Shown here piece after piece: positions 13,825-20,006 of a DNA stretch of 20,006 nucleotides (positions within the stretch are counted from its first letter, which is position 1; each line of letters starts with the position of its first letter). Location of the stretch: the NCBI GenBank assembly GCA_026989475.1, contig JALSJG010000112.1, forward strand, positions 1 through 20,006, read 5' to 3'. This DNA comes from Thermaceae bacterium (GTDB lineage: Bacteria > Deinococcota > Deinococci > Deinococcales > Marinithermaceae). The translations under genes were made by a program, and so were the position numbers. The notes under the pieces are model-generated. The model was not told the origin of the DNA. It did not search any database and worked only from the letters and a program-made list of their open reading frames with translations.

Positions 13825-14837
13825 GGTCGGCTACCCGGACGCATGAGCCCGATCTTCTCCCGGACCTCCTCCATCACCGGCTCGGCGATGGCGGCGGCCC
13901 GTTTCCGCCCCTCCTCGAGCCCCTCGAGCACCCGCTCGGGGTGGGCCTTAAGCCAGGCGGCCCGTTCCTGGATGGGACCGAGCTCCTTCATCATCGAATC
14001 AAAGAGAATCCGCTTGCACTCGACGCAGCCGATCCCCGCCCGGCGGCACTCGGGCTCGATCACCTCCTTCACTAGCTCGGGCGGCGAGAAGTAGGTGTGG
14101 TATCGCCAGATCAGGCAACGGGTGGGCTCGCCGGGGTCGCTCCGGCGCACCCGGGCGGGATCGGTGGGGGCGGTTCTTAGCTTTTCCCAGATCGAGGAGG
14201 GCGGCTCCAGGATCCCGATCGTGTTCCCCAGCGACTTCGACATCTTGGCCTTGCCGTCGATCCCCGGGACCCGGGGGGCCTTCGGGTTCAAAAGCGCCTT
14301 GGGCTCGGGGAAGGTCTCACCGAAGGCGCGGTTGAAGCGGCGGGCGATCTCGCGGGTGAGCTCGAGGTGCTGGAGCTGGTCCTCCCCCACCGGCACGGTG
14401 TCCGCCTTGTAGAGGAGGATGTCCGCCGCCTGCAGCACCGGGTACATCAAGAGCCCCGCGGGGACCGACTTTTGCTTTTTTGCCTTGTCCTTGAACTGGG
14501 TCATGCGGAAGAGATCGCCGAGCGGGGTCTGGGTGGTGAAGACCCAGGAAAGCTCGGTGTGCTCGGGCACGTGCGACTGCACGAATAGGGTCACCCGCTC
14601 GGGGTCGAGGCCGGCTGCAATGTTGGCGAGCGCGGCCTCGAAGGTCCGCCGGGGAAGGAGCGCGGGGTCGTAGGCCGCGGGGTTGGTAAGCGCGTGGTAG
14701 TCCACGATGGTAAAAAGCGCCTCCCGCCCCAGCTTCTCCCCGAGCTCGATCCATTGCTTGATGGCTCCCAGGTAGTTGCCGATGTGGATCTCGCCGGTGG
14801 GTTGAATGCCCGAGAGCACGCGTTTCATGCCCGCCAT
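13812..14837 (-). CDS. trpS: Tryptophanyl-tRNA synthetase with a predicted [4Fe-4S] site
   Basis: TrpRS charges tRNA-Trp. The 341-residue class I enzyme has SGIQPTGEIHIGNYLGAIKQW at the N-terminus (HIGH-type HIGN at 18-21) and AKMSKSLGN (KMSKS at 198-202). Four cysteines, C241, C264, C271 and C274, have the spacing C-x22-C-x6-C-x2-C, which is the [4Fe-4S] ligand pattern of Thermotoga maritima TrpRS near the anticodon-binding region. The ATG at 14837 follows TATCTT (14848-14843) by five bases, so initiation is probably leaderless or nearly so; the ATG at 14828 is an alternative. The longer frame upstream crosses the tRNA and is not coding. It overlaps scpA by 13 bases. Confidence 0.95.
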   Translation of the reverse strand: MAGMKRVLSGIQPTGEIHIGNYLGAIKQWIELGEKLGREALFTIVDYHALTNPAAYDPALLPRRTFEAALANIAAGLDPERVTLFVQSHVPEHTELSWVFTTQTPLGDLFRMTQFKDKAKKQKSVPAGLLMYPVLQAADILLYKADTVPVGEDQLQHLELTREIARRFNRAFGETFPEPKALLNPKAPRVPGIDGKAKMSKSLGNTIGILEPPSSIWEKLRTAPTDPARVRRSDPGEPTRCLIWRYHTYFSPPELVKEVIEPECRRAGIGCVECKRILFDSMMKELGPIQERAAWLKAHPERVLEGLEEGRKRAAAIAEPVMEEVREKIGLMRPGSRPWED

Positions 14838-14840
14838 GAT

Positions 14841-14868
14841 AAAAGATATCGCCCCGATCGCTCGGGGC
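14841..14868 (-). terminator. Terminator of tRNA-Leu, overlapping the trpS -10 region
   Basis: On the - strand GCCCCGA (14868-14862), loop GCGA, TCGGGGC (14857-14851) forms a 7-bp stem followed by GATATCTTTT (14850-14841). It starts four bases after the encoded CCA end of the tRNA, so it should end that transcript. The T-rich tail also holds TATCTT (14848-14843), a possible -10 box for trpS. Confidence 0.72.
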
Positions 14869-14872
14869 GCGC

Positions 14873-14960
14873 TGGTGCCGGGAGTGGGACTCGAACCCAC
14901 ACGCCCTTGCGGGCACATGACCCTGAATCATGCGCGTCTACCAAATTCCGCCATCCCGGC
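14873..14960 (-). tRNA. tRNA-Leu, anticodon CAG, CCA encoded
   Basis: The - strand folds as a class II tRNA: acceptor GCCGGGA/TCCCGGC, anticodon stem CATGA/TCATG around loop TTCAGGG with anticodon CAG (14925-14923), a long variable arm GCCC-GCAA-GGGC, and T-arm GTGGG-TTCGAGT-CCCAC. The discriminator is A and CCA is encoded (14875-14873). It reads CUG, the main leucine codon expected in a GC-rich genome. It has its own promoter upstream and a terminator right after it. Confidence 0.97.
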
Positions 14961-14973
14961 AGACGCACCATTT

Positions 14974-15002
14974 AGCCTAGGTTCTGCCGGTTCGTTTGTC
15001 AA
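14974..15002 (-). promoter_or_regulatory. Promoter of tRNA-Leu
   Basis: On the - strand TTGACA (15002-14997, perfect -35) and TAGGCT (14979-14974) are 17 bases apart. Transcription should start near 14967, a few bases before the tRNA 5' end at 14960. The -35 lies on the same base pairs as the -35 of the divergent rpmH promoter. Confidence 0.83.
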
Positions 15003-15025
15003 GAAACGCGTCCTCGTGGTAGCCT
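14996..15025 (+). promoter_or_regulatory. Promoter of the rpmH-rnpA operon
   Basis: TTGTCA (14996-15001) and TAGCCT (15020-15025) are 18 bases apart on the + strand, with an expected start near 15032. The -35 overlaps that of the tRNA-Leu promoter on the other strand by five bases. The match is weaker than that of the tRNA promoter but position and spacing fit. Confidence 0.6.
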
Positions 15026-15036
15026 TTTTCACGCTG

Positions 15037-15054
15037 GCGGGACGCGGGTCCCGC
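15037..15054 (+). promoter_or_regulatory. Hairpin in the rpmH 5' untranslated region
   Basis: GCGGGAC and GTCCCGC form a perfect 7-bp stem with loop GCGG, ending four bases before the GGGGAGG Shine-Dalgarno of rpmH. It would lie close to the 5' end of the mRNA. It could protect the transcript or tune L34 translation; it has no T-tract, so it is not an ordinary terminator. Confidence 0.55.
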
Positions 15055-15070
15055 GACCGGGGAGGCAGCG

Positions 15071-15205
15071 ATGAAACGAACCTGGCAACCGAACCGCAGA
15101 AAGCGGAAGAAAACCCACGGCTTCCGGGTCCGCATGCGCACCAAGGCGGGGCGGCGGGTGCTCGCCCGGCGGCGGAAAAAGGGCCGCAAGCGGCTGGCGG
15201 TCTAA
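15071..15205 (+). CDS. rpmH: 50S ribosomal protein L34
   Basis: The 44-residue basic protein MKRTWQPNRRKRKKTHGFRV (first 20 residues) is an unmistakable L34, with the C-terminal KAGRRVLARRRKKGRKRLAV block of the family. L34 binds 23S rRNA in the large subunit. GGGGAGG at 15059-15065 is a good Shine-Dalgarno. It stands first in rpmH-rnpA-yidD-yidC-jag, the order common in bacteria, but without dnaA upstream. The rnpA frame is open right through it. Confidence 0.98.
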   Translation: MKRTWQPNRRKRKKTHGFRVRMRTKAGRRVLARRRKKGRKRLAV

Positions 15206-15207
15206 AC

Positions 15208-15540
15208 GTGCGCCCGCGTCCCCGGCTCGTCTCGCTCAAAGGGGACGCGGCCTTCCGGCGGCTTCGCCGGGCCAAGGGTACGCGGGGGCGCTACCTGAAC
15301 CTGAGGTGGCGCCCCCTCGACGTACCCGAGATCAGGGTGGGGATCGTCGTTTCCAAGAAGGTCGGCAAGGCAGTGGTGCGCAACCGTGTCAAGCGCCGGG
15401 TGCGGGAGATCGTGCGAAAAAGCCACCTCCCCCCCGCCGAGCTGATGATCATCGCCCGCCCCGAGGCCGCCGAGGCGAGCTACGCCGAGCTCGCCCGGGA
15501 TTTCTACGAACTGCTCAAAAAAAGTGGGCTTGCGGGGTAG
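15208..15540 (+). CDS. rnpA: Ribonuclease P protein component
   Basis: RnpA assists the RNase P RNA in trimming 5' leaders from tRNA precursors. The 110-residue protein from GTG 15208 has LVSLKGDAAFRRL at the N-terminus, VGIVVSKKVGKAVVRNRVKRRVRE (RNR at 58-60) and a normal C-terminus. I chose this GTG, two bases after the rpmH stop, because family homology starts just behind it; coupling to rpmH would explain the weak Shine-Dalgarno. In Thermus the rnpA frame begins beside the rpmH start and contains rpmH out of frame. Here the frame is also open across rpmH (back beyond 14900), but no ATG, GTG or TTG lies near the rpmH start; the nearest in-frame one is GTG 15016. A longer form is thus possible but unproven. 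Confidence 0.9.
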   Translation: MRPRPRLVSLKGDAAFRRLRRAKGTRGRYLNLRWRPLDVPEIRVGIVVSKKVGKAVVRNRVKRRVREIVRKSHLPPAELMIIARPEAAEASYAELARDFYELLKKSGLAG

Positions 15541-15541
15541 A

Positions 15542-15808
15542 ATGGCCGGCGGTATGCGGCGCCTGTTCCTGCTTCTCATTCGCTTTTACCAGCGGTGGAT
15601 CTCACCGCTCAAAGCCCCCACTTGCCGGTTCTACCCGAGCTGCTCCCACTACGCCTATGAGGCGATCGCCCGACACGGGGTGCTCGCCGGAGGGTACCTG
15701 GCCACCCGCCGGATCCTTCGCTGTCATCCCCTAAACCCGGGCGGCTACGACCCGGTCCCTGAGAAGGTCGAGCCCTTCCTTCCCTTGAGAAAGGCGACCC
15801 GGCCATGA
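15542..15808 (+). CDS. yidD: Membrane protein insertion efficiency factor
   Basis: YidD is a small membrane-associated protein that helps YidC insert proteins. The 88-residue product shows the family core LLIRFYQRWISPLKAPTCRFYPSCSHYAYEAI and the end LRCHPLNPGGYDPVP, including the three conserved cysteines. The N-terminus is an amphipathic helix. ATG 15542 is one base after the rnpA stop; ATG 15554 (four codons later) is a possible alternative. The stop TGA overlaps the yidC ATG (ATGA). Confidence 0.95.
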   Translation: MAGGMRRLFLLLIRFYQRWISPLKAPTCRFYPSCSHYAYEAIARHGVLAGGYLATRRILRCHPLNPGGYDPVPEKVEPFLPLRKATRP

Positions 15809-17139
15809 AGCGCGGCTTCATCCTCCTTGCCTTCCTCCTCGTCCCTGCGCTCGCTTTGAAGGCGGGCTGGCGGGAGGTGGACACGAACGGCGACGGCACC
15901 CCCGAGAAGGTGGCGGTGACCAACCTCATGGACGTCGCCTTCAGCGAGGACGGGCGGATCGTGGGCTGGTACGTCAAGCCGGTGAAGGGGCGCGAGATCC
16001 GGGACTACGCCCGGGCCGCGAACCTGGTTCGCCCTGGGCTGCCGAACCCGGGCCTTGAAGGGATCACGCTCAAGGCCGAGGGCTTTGCGGTCGAAGGCGG
16101 CGCCCTCGTCGCCCGCTTCGCCGGGGAGGGGGCGCGGGCCACCTGGCGCATTCCCCTCGAGCGCTACAGTGTCACCCTCTCCCTCGAGCTCACCGCCCCC
16201 GCCACCCTCCTTTGGAGCGGGATCGACGGCACCGACCGCCCGGTGACCAAACTCCTTCTCACAGGGGCCCGGGACCCGGTCCCGAGCGGCAAGGGCGAGG
16301 CCCGCTACCTGGCGATGCAGACCAAACCCAAGGCGGGCTTTGCCTTCGTCCTCGAACCCCAAAAAACGCTACCGGCGGAGCTCGAGCGCCAAAACGGCGG
16401 CGTCCTGGCCCGGCTCGCCCTCCCCGCGGGCACCACGGAGCTCCGGGTCTATGGCGGCCAGAACGAGCTCGTCCGCTACCACGTCGAAGGGCTTTTGGAC
16501 CTCCCCGGCCTCTTCCAGCCCAACGTCTGGGGCCAGCTCTCGCTGGGGCTGCTCGCGCTGATGGAGTTCTTCTACCGGCTGAGCGGCAACTGGGGGCTTG
16601 CGATCCTGCTCCTCACCCTGGTGGTGCGCCTCTTGCTCTGGCCGCTGATGCACCAGCAGTTCAAGGCAATGGCCGCGATGCAGCGGCTCAAGCCCTACGT
16701 GGATGAGATCAATAAGAAGTACAAAGACCCGGAAAAGCGCAACCAGGCGCTGATGAAGCTCTACGCCGAGCACAAGGTAAACCCCGCCGCCGGATGTCTT
16801 CCGATCCTTGTGCAGATCCCGATCCTCTTCGTTCTCTGGCGGGTGATCGCCAACTACGAGTTCGGCCAGGGCTTCCTCTGGATTCCGGACCTCGCCCTTC
16901 CCGACCCCTACTACCTGCTTCCGGTCCTCTACATCGCGGTTATGATCGCACAAACACTGTTGATGGCTCAGGGCAACAAGGAGATGATCCGGCAAAGCCT
17001 CTTCATGAACCTGCTCTTCGTCTACCTGGTGCTCCAGTTTCCCGCCGGGGTCACCCTATACTGGGTCTTCTCCACGCTGATCGGCCTCGTCCAGCAGTGG
17101 ATGATCAACCGCCAGCTCGCCACCCCCGCCGGGGGATAA
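15805..17139 (+). CDS. yidC: Membrane protein insertase YidC
   Basis: YidC inserts and folds membrane proteins, alone or with SecYEG. The 444-residue protein has an N-terminal signal-anchor (residues 1-20), a large extracytoplasmic beta-rich domain (about 22-235, including DVAFSEDGRIVGWYVK), and the five-helix insertase core from about 245. The groove arginine is R275 (LTLVVRLLLWPLMHQQFKAMA); NPAAGCLPILVQIPILFVLW (326-345) and FPAGVTLYWVFST (412-424) are the most conserved blocks. The periplasmic domain makes it the Gram-negative form, in keeping with an outer envelope. The start overlaps the yidD stop. The jag gene follows after seven bases. Confidence 0.97.
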   Translation: MKRGFILLAFLLVPALALKAGWREVDTNGDGTPEKVAVTNLMDVAFSEDGRIVGWYVKPVKGREIRDYARAANLVRPGLPNPGLEGITLKAEGFAVEGGALVARFAGEGARATWRIPLERYSVTLSLELTAPATLLWSGIDGTDRPVTKLLLTGARDPVPSGKGEARYLAMQTKPKAGFAFVLEPQKTLPAELERQNGGVLARLALPAGTTELRVYGGQNELVRYHVEGLLDLPGLFQPNVWGQLSLGLLALMEFFYRLSGNWGLAILLLTLVVRLLLWPLMHQQFKAMAAMQRLKPYVDEINKKYKDPEKRNQALMKLYAEHKVNPAAGCLPILVQIPILFVLWRVIANYEFGQGFLWIPDLALPDPYYLLPVLYIAVMIAQTLLMAQGNKEMIRQSLFMNLLFVYLVLQFPAGVTLYWVFSTLIGLVQQWMINRQLATPAGG

Positions 17140-17146
17140 TAGGAGC

Positions 17147-17743
17147 ATGGAAGAGAAGAAACGCGACCTGGACGATCTGCTCTCGGGGCTCGGCATCGGC
17201 GAGGAGGTAACCCCGCCCGAAACCCCTCCAGTCGACCAACCCCGCCCCTCTGAAAACGAAGCCCCGAAAACCGCCGAAGAAGTGGTGGAGCACTTCCTGG
17301 TGGGGCTTTTGCTTTACCTGGATCCGGCCTATACCCTCGAGCTCAAAACCGCCGACGACCGGATCTACGTCGAGATCCTGGGCGGCGACCTGGGTCGCCT
17401 GATTGGCAAAGAGGGAAAGACCCTAAAGGCGCTCGAGCAGCTAGTGAACGCGGTTCTGGCGCGGCATTTCGGACACCGCTACCGGGCGGTGCTGGACGCC
17501 GCCAGTTACCGCCGCCGCCGGGCCGACCGGGCGGTGGCGCTGGCGCTCAAGGCGGCTGCCCAGGCGGCCGAGACCGGGGAGCCCGTTCCCCTTCCCCCGA
17601 TGACGCCGGCGGAGCGCCGGGCGGTCCACATCGCGCTCAAAGACCACCCGGACGTCTACACCGAGTCCGAGGGGGAGGGGGATGCCCGCCACGTCGTCGT
17701 CTTCCCCGCCGGCGGTGAGACCTCCGGGGAAGAGCCGAGCTGA
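17147..17743 (+). CDS. jag: KH/R3H RNA-binding protein Jag (KhpB)
   Basis: Jag/KhpB binds RNA and is usually encoded next to yidC. The 198-residue protein has an N-terminal acidic, Pro-rich stretch (1-43), a KH domain with GRLIGKEGKTLKALEQLVN (83-101), and an R3H domain (TPAERRAVHIALKDHPDVYT and SEGEGDARHVVV, 153-185). The long Jag_N domain of Firmicutes is replaced by a short tail. AGGAG is only one base from the ATG, but GATAAT (17135-17140) lies six bases before it, so an internal leaderless promoter is possible. prmC starts inside its 3' end. Confidence 0.93.
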   Translation: MEEKKRDLDDLLSGLGIGEEVTPPETPPVDQPRPSENEAPKTAEEVVEHFLVGLLLYLDPAYTLELKTADDRIYVEILGGDLGRLIGKEGKTLKALEQLVNAVLARHFGHRYRAVLDAASYRRRRADRAVALALKAAAQAAETGEPVPLPPMTPAERRAVHIALKDHPDVYTESEGEGDARHVVVFPAGGETSGEEPS

Positions 17744-18650
17744 GCTCCTCGCCTGGCTGCGGGCGCAGCTTGGGAAGGCGGGGATCCCGGCCCCCGAGGC
17801 CGAGGCCCGGGCGCTGGCCCAGGCCGCCCTGGCAGAGCCCCCCGAGCGCTTTTTCGCCCGCCTGGGAGAAGCCGTTCCCGAAAGCGCCCTGGTCCGCCTC
17901 GAGGACTGGCTCGTCCGCCGCCGGGGCGGCGAGCCCCTCGGACTGATCCTGGGCGAGGTGGAGTTTTTCGGGCTCAAGCTCGAGGTACGGCCCGGGGTCT
18001 TCCTCCCCCGCCCCGAGACCGAGGGCCTGGTGGCGCTCGCCCTGGAAACGATCGCGGGTCGAAAGGCCCCCCGGGTCTTGGATGTGGGCACGGGGAGCGG
18101 GGCCATCGCCCTCGCCATCCAGCACGCTCGCCCCGACGCCGAGGTGCACGCCACCGACACGAGCCCAAAGGCCCTCGCCCTCGCCGAGGAGAACGCCCGC
18201 CGCCTGGGGCTTTTCGTCACCTTCCACCGGGGAAGCCGCACGGCCGGGCTTTCCGGCTTCGACCTCCTCGTTTCCAACCCCCCTTACCTGCCCGAGGCCT
18301 ACCGGGCCTCGGCCCCGCCCGAGCTCGCCCACGAGCCCGAGACGGCGCTCTACGCCGGTGAGGAAGGCCTCGACGTCGCCCGCCCGCTCGTCCGGGAGGC
18401 GCTAGTCGCGCTCCGGCCCGGCGGCGTGCTCCTCCTCGAGCTCGACCCCACGAACGCCGCCCGCCTCGCCCGTGAGCTCGTCGCCCTCGGGTACCAAAGG
18501 GTCTGCACCCTCCCCGACCTCGCCAGCAGGCCGCGCTACCTGCTGGCGCACGCTCCGGCGCCCGAAGCGGCGGGCGAGCTCGGCCTCGCTGAGCACGAGG
18601 AGGGTCGGCCGGCCGTGGGGGCAGACCCAGGGGGTTCGGCAACCGGATAG
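17682..18650 (+). CDS. prmC: Release factor glutamine methyltransferase
   Basis: PrmC methylates the GGQ glutamine of RF1 and RF2 using S-adenosylmethionine. Key motifs are FLPRPETEGLVALAL (107-121), VLDVGTGSGAIALAI (SAM loop, 132-146) and VSNPPYLPEAYR (NPPY at 199-202). The helical N-terminal domain RAELLAWLRAQLGKAGIPAPEAEARAL is typical. ATG 17682 has GGAGG close by and overlaps jag by 62 bases; GTG 17715 would give a start nearer to homologues, so the start is unsure. Homology ends near RYLLAHAP (about 18557); the last 31 codons run antisense into mutL as an odd Gly/Ala/Glu tail. Confidence 0.93.
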   Translation: MPATSSSSPPAVRPPGKSRAELLAWLRAQLGKAGIPAPEAEARALAQAALAEPPERFFARLGEAVPESALVRLEDWLVRRRGGEPLGLILGEVEFFGLKLEVRPGVFLPRPETEGLVALALETIAGRKAPRVLDVGTGSGAIALAIQHARPDAEVHATDTSPKALALAEENARRLGLFVTFHRGSRTAGLSGFDLLVSNPPYLPEAYRASAPPELAHEPETALYAGEEGLDVARPLVREALVALRPGGVLLLELDPTNAARLARELVALGYQRVCTLPDLASRPRYLLAHAPAPEAAGELGLAEHEEGRPAVGADPGGSATG

Positions 18651-20006
18651 GGCGTCGAGCAAAGCCTGGGCGCTCGCTCCGCTTAAGGGGTGGCCCGCCT
18701 TGACCGCGGGCAGGCAGGCGAGCCGCCCCAGGACCCGGCGGCGGGCCCGGTCCAAATCCCCCTCCCGCACGAGCTCCAAGACGGCTTCCGAAAGGGCCTC
18801 GGGTGCCAGGGCGAGCACCGCCGGTACCCGGCGTACCCGCCAGCGCCCGCCGCCGAAGGGCTCGAGCACAAGCCCCTGGGCCGCGAGCACCTCCCGCCGC
18901 TCGGAAAGGGCGGCTTCCTCCTCGGGGGAAAGGGCGAGCAAGAGGGGCTCGCTGAGCTCCACGGGCGGCTCGCCCGCGAAGCGGGCCTCGAGCTCCTCGA
19001 AGATCACCCGCTCGTGCGCCGCGTGCTGATCCACCACATAGAGCGCCCCCTCGGCCTCGGCGAGGAGGTAGAGCTCGCGAAAACGGCCGAGGTACCGAAG
19101 CCGGGGAAGCGGGCCCGCCCCCGGCTCCGGCCTCGCGAGCGGTTCGGGAGCGGGAAGCGGGGCCGCAAGCGGATGGCCGGAGAGGGCCTCAGCCACCGCC
19201 TCGGCAAGGAAGGCGGCGACCTCCTCGACCTCGAGGATCTCCACCCGCTCTTTCTTGGGATCGGTATTGACCAGCACGCGCTCGGGGGGGAGCTCGAGGT
19301 TCAAGACCCCAAGGGGATGCTGCCCGGTGGGGAGGAGTTCCCGGTAGGCGGCGAGCACCGCTCGGTAGAGCGGCTCCGGCCACTCCACCGGCCGCCCATT
19401 CACCGCGAGCAGGAGCCGGTCCCGGCGCGGACGGGCGAGCTCCGGCCGGGAAAGCACTCCAGCGAGCTTGTAGGACCCGTCCTGGGCCTCGAGGGAAAAG
19501 AGCCGGTCGGCCACCAAGCCCCCCCATACCGCCCGGGCCGCCGCCAGGAAATCACCCCCGGGGTGACGGATGCGCACCTCGCCGTCCAGCTTCAGGGTGA
19601 AACGCAACCCGGGGTGATGCAGCAGGTAGCGGGCCGCCCGCGCCATCGCCCGCCGCCCCTCCACCGCCGGGGCCTCGAGCGCCGCCCGCCGCGCCGGTAA
19701 ATGGTGAAAGAGCCGGGTCAGCTCGGCCTCGGTGCCGGCCGGCGCGGCGTGCTCGAAGAACTCGACCCGATCCCCCTCGGCGATCACGGTCGCGCCCCCG
19801 AGCTGGTCGCGGGGGCGGCTGGTCAGCCGAAGCCTGCCCGCCATGCGCAAGGCGAAAAGCCCCTCCCCTCGAAACCCCAGGCTCTCGATCCGATCGAGCC
19901 GCTCGAGCTTGGAGGTGGCGTGGCGCTCGAGGGCAAGCGGCAGCTCCTCCTTCGGAATTCCGGCGCCGTCGTCGCGAACCAGAATCCGCCGGATCCCTCC
20001 TTCCTC
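18402..20006 (-). CDS. mutL: DNA mismatch repair protein MutL, endonuclease type, 5'-truncated
   Basis: MutL couples mismatch recognition by MutS to strand nicking. The gene enters at the window end; the first visible codons give RILVRDDGAGIPKEEL and LERHATSKLERLDRIESLGFRGEGL, the GHKL ATPase motifs II and III (usual GFRGEAL, here GEGL). About 60 N-terminal residues are outside. The C-terminal domain holds DQHAAHERVIFE (about 19031-19000), the metal-binding DQHA-x2-E-x4-E motif of nicking MutL, then ACLPAVKAG and CPHGRPT (18623-18603), so it should be an active endonuclease, as in bacteria without MutH. Normal homology ends at ELARRFGRR (about 18556). The frame continues 51 more residues antisense to prmC before TAG 18404-18402. 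Confidence 0.95.
   Translation of the reverse strand, partial: EEGGIRRILVRDDGAGIPKEELPLALERHATSKLERLDRIESLGFRGEGLFALRMAGRLRLTSRPRDQLGGATVIAEGDRVEFFEHAAPAGTEAELTRLFHHLPARRAALEAPAVEGRRAMARAARYLLHHPGLRFTLKLDGEVRIRHPGGDFLAAARAVWGGLVADRLFSLEAQDGSYKLAGVLSRPELARPRRDRLLLAVNGRPVEWPEPLYRAVLAAYRELLPTGQHPLGVLNLELPPERVLVNTDPKKERVEILEVEEVAAFLAEAVAEALSGHPLAAPLPAPEPLARPEPGAGPLPRLRYLGRFRELYLLAEAEGALYVVDQHAAHERVIFEELEARFAGEPPVELSEPLLLALSPEEEAALSERREVLAAQGLVLEPFGGGRWRVRRVPAVLALAPEALSEAVLELVREGDLDRARRRVLGRLACLPAVKAGHPLSGASAQALLDALSGCRTPWVCPHGRPTLLVLSEAELARRFGRRSVRQQVARPAGEVGEGADPLVPEGDELTGEAGGVRGVELEEEHAAGPERD

Noticed and set aside
14806..15207. A very long rnpA starting inside trpS antisense and the tRNA
   Set aside because: Such a protein would be read through tRNA antisense and would start upstream of the rpmH promoter; only the possibility of an overlap across rpmH is kept as a finding.
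15538..15543. TAGAAT at the rnpA/yidD junction as a -10 box
   Set aside because: It contains the rnpA stop and the first bases of the yidD ATG, so it cannot place a start upstream of yidD.
1..20006. Mobile elements, CRISPR arrays, defence or toxin-antitoxin systems
   Set aside because: No transposase, integrase, direct-repeat array or recognised defence domain was found; the genes are almost all housekeeping or biosynthetic.

Overview
The window is chromosomal DNA of about 70% GC from a bacterium that looks like a member of the Deinococcota, most likely the order Thermales (Thermus, Oceanithermus, Marinithermus or a relative). The main reasons are a NUDIX protein that closely resembles the Thermus Ap6A hydrolase Ndx1 as I remember it, an RpiA of the Thermus length, a rpmH-rnpA junction reminiscent of the Thermus overlap, dense genes with many ATGA, GTGA and 14-base overlaps, frequent GTG and TTG starts, and several genes whose -10 box lies only 6-8 bases before the start codon (leaderless mRNAs). 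The genus cannot be fixed from sequence alone. I see no mobile element, CRISPR array, rRNA or prophage.

Layout. Bases 1-1610 (+) carry a 5'-truncated DUF1028 gene, an Ap6A-type NUDIX hydrolase and a gamma-carbonic anhydrase homologue, all overlapping. thiL (1598-2539, -) converges on them and diverges from comB-like and wecG/tagA-like genes (2569-3997, +). A 305-base hairpin-rich gap without a convincing gene follows (3998-4302). Bases 4303-9215 (-) are a branched-chain amino acid operon, ilvB-ilvN-ilvC-leuA. It is preceded by a consensus promoter, a 26-codon leader peptide rich in Val/Leu/Ile and a strong terminator: a complete attenuator. Bases 9218-14837 (-) form a tightly packed string: trpS, scpA, bcp, rpiA, two small paralogous unknown genes, an Spx/ArsC-like gene and an ABC exporter pair. 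tRNA-Leu(CAG) lies just upstream of trpS. Bases 15071-18650 (+) are rpmH-rnpA-yidD-yidC-jag-prmC. A 3'-complete, 5'-truncated mutL (18402-20006, -) converges on prmC with a 249-base antisense overlap.

How it works together. The ilv-leu operon makes acetohydroxyacids, dihydroxyacid precursors and isopropylmalate, and is probably controlled by ribosome stalling in the leader. The rpmH cluster links a ribosomal protein, RNase P protein, membrane insertion (YidD, YidC), an RNA-binding KH/R3H protein and release-factor methylation. The promoter of rpmH and that of tRNA-Leu share one -35 segment on opposite strands, so their transcription may be mutually exclusive.

The best leads are the ilv attenuator, the shared -35 of tRNA-Leu and rpmH, the mutual prmC/mutL read-through overlap, the [4Fe-4S]-type TrpRS, the rnpA frame that stays open through rpmH, the tandem small paralogs, and the unexplained structured gap at 3998-4302.
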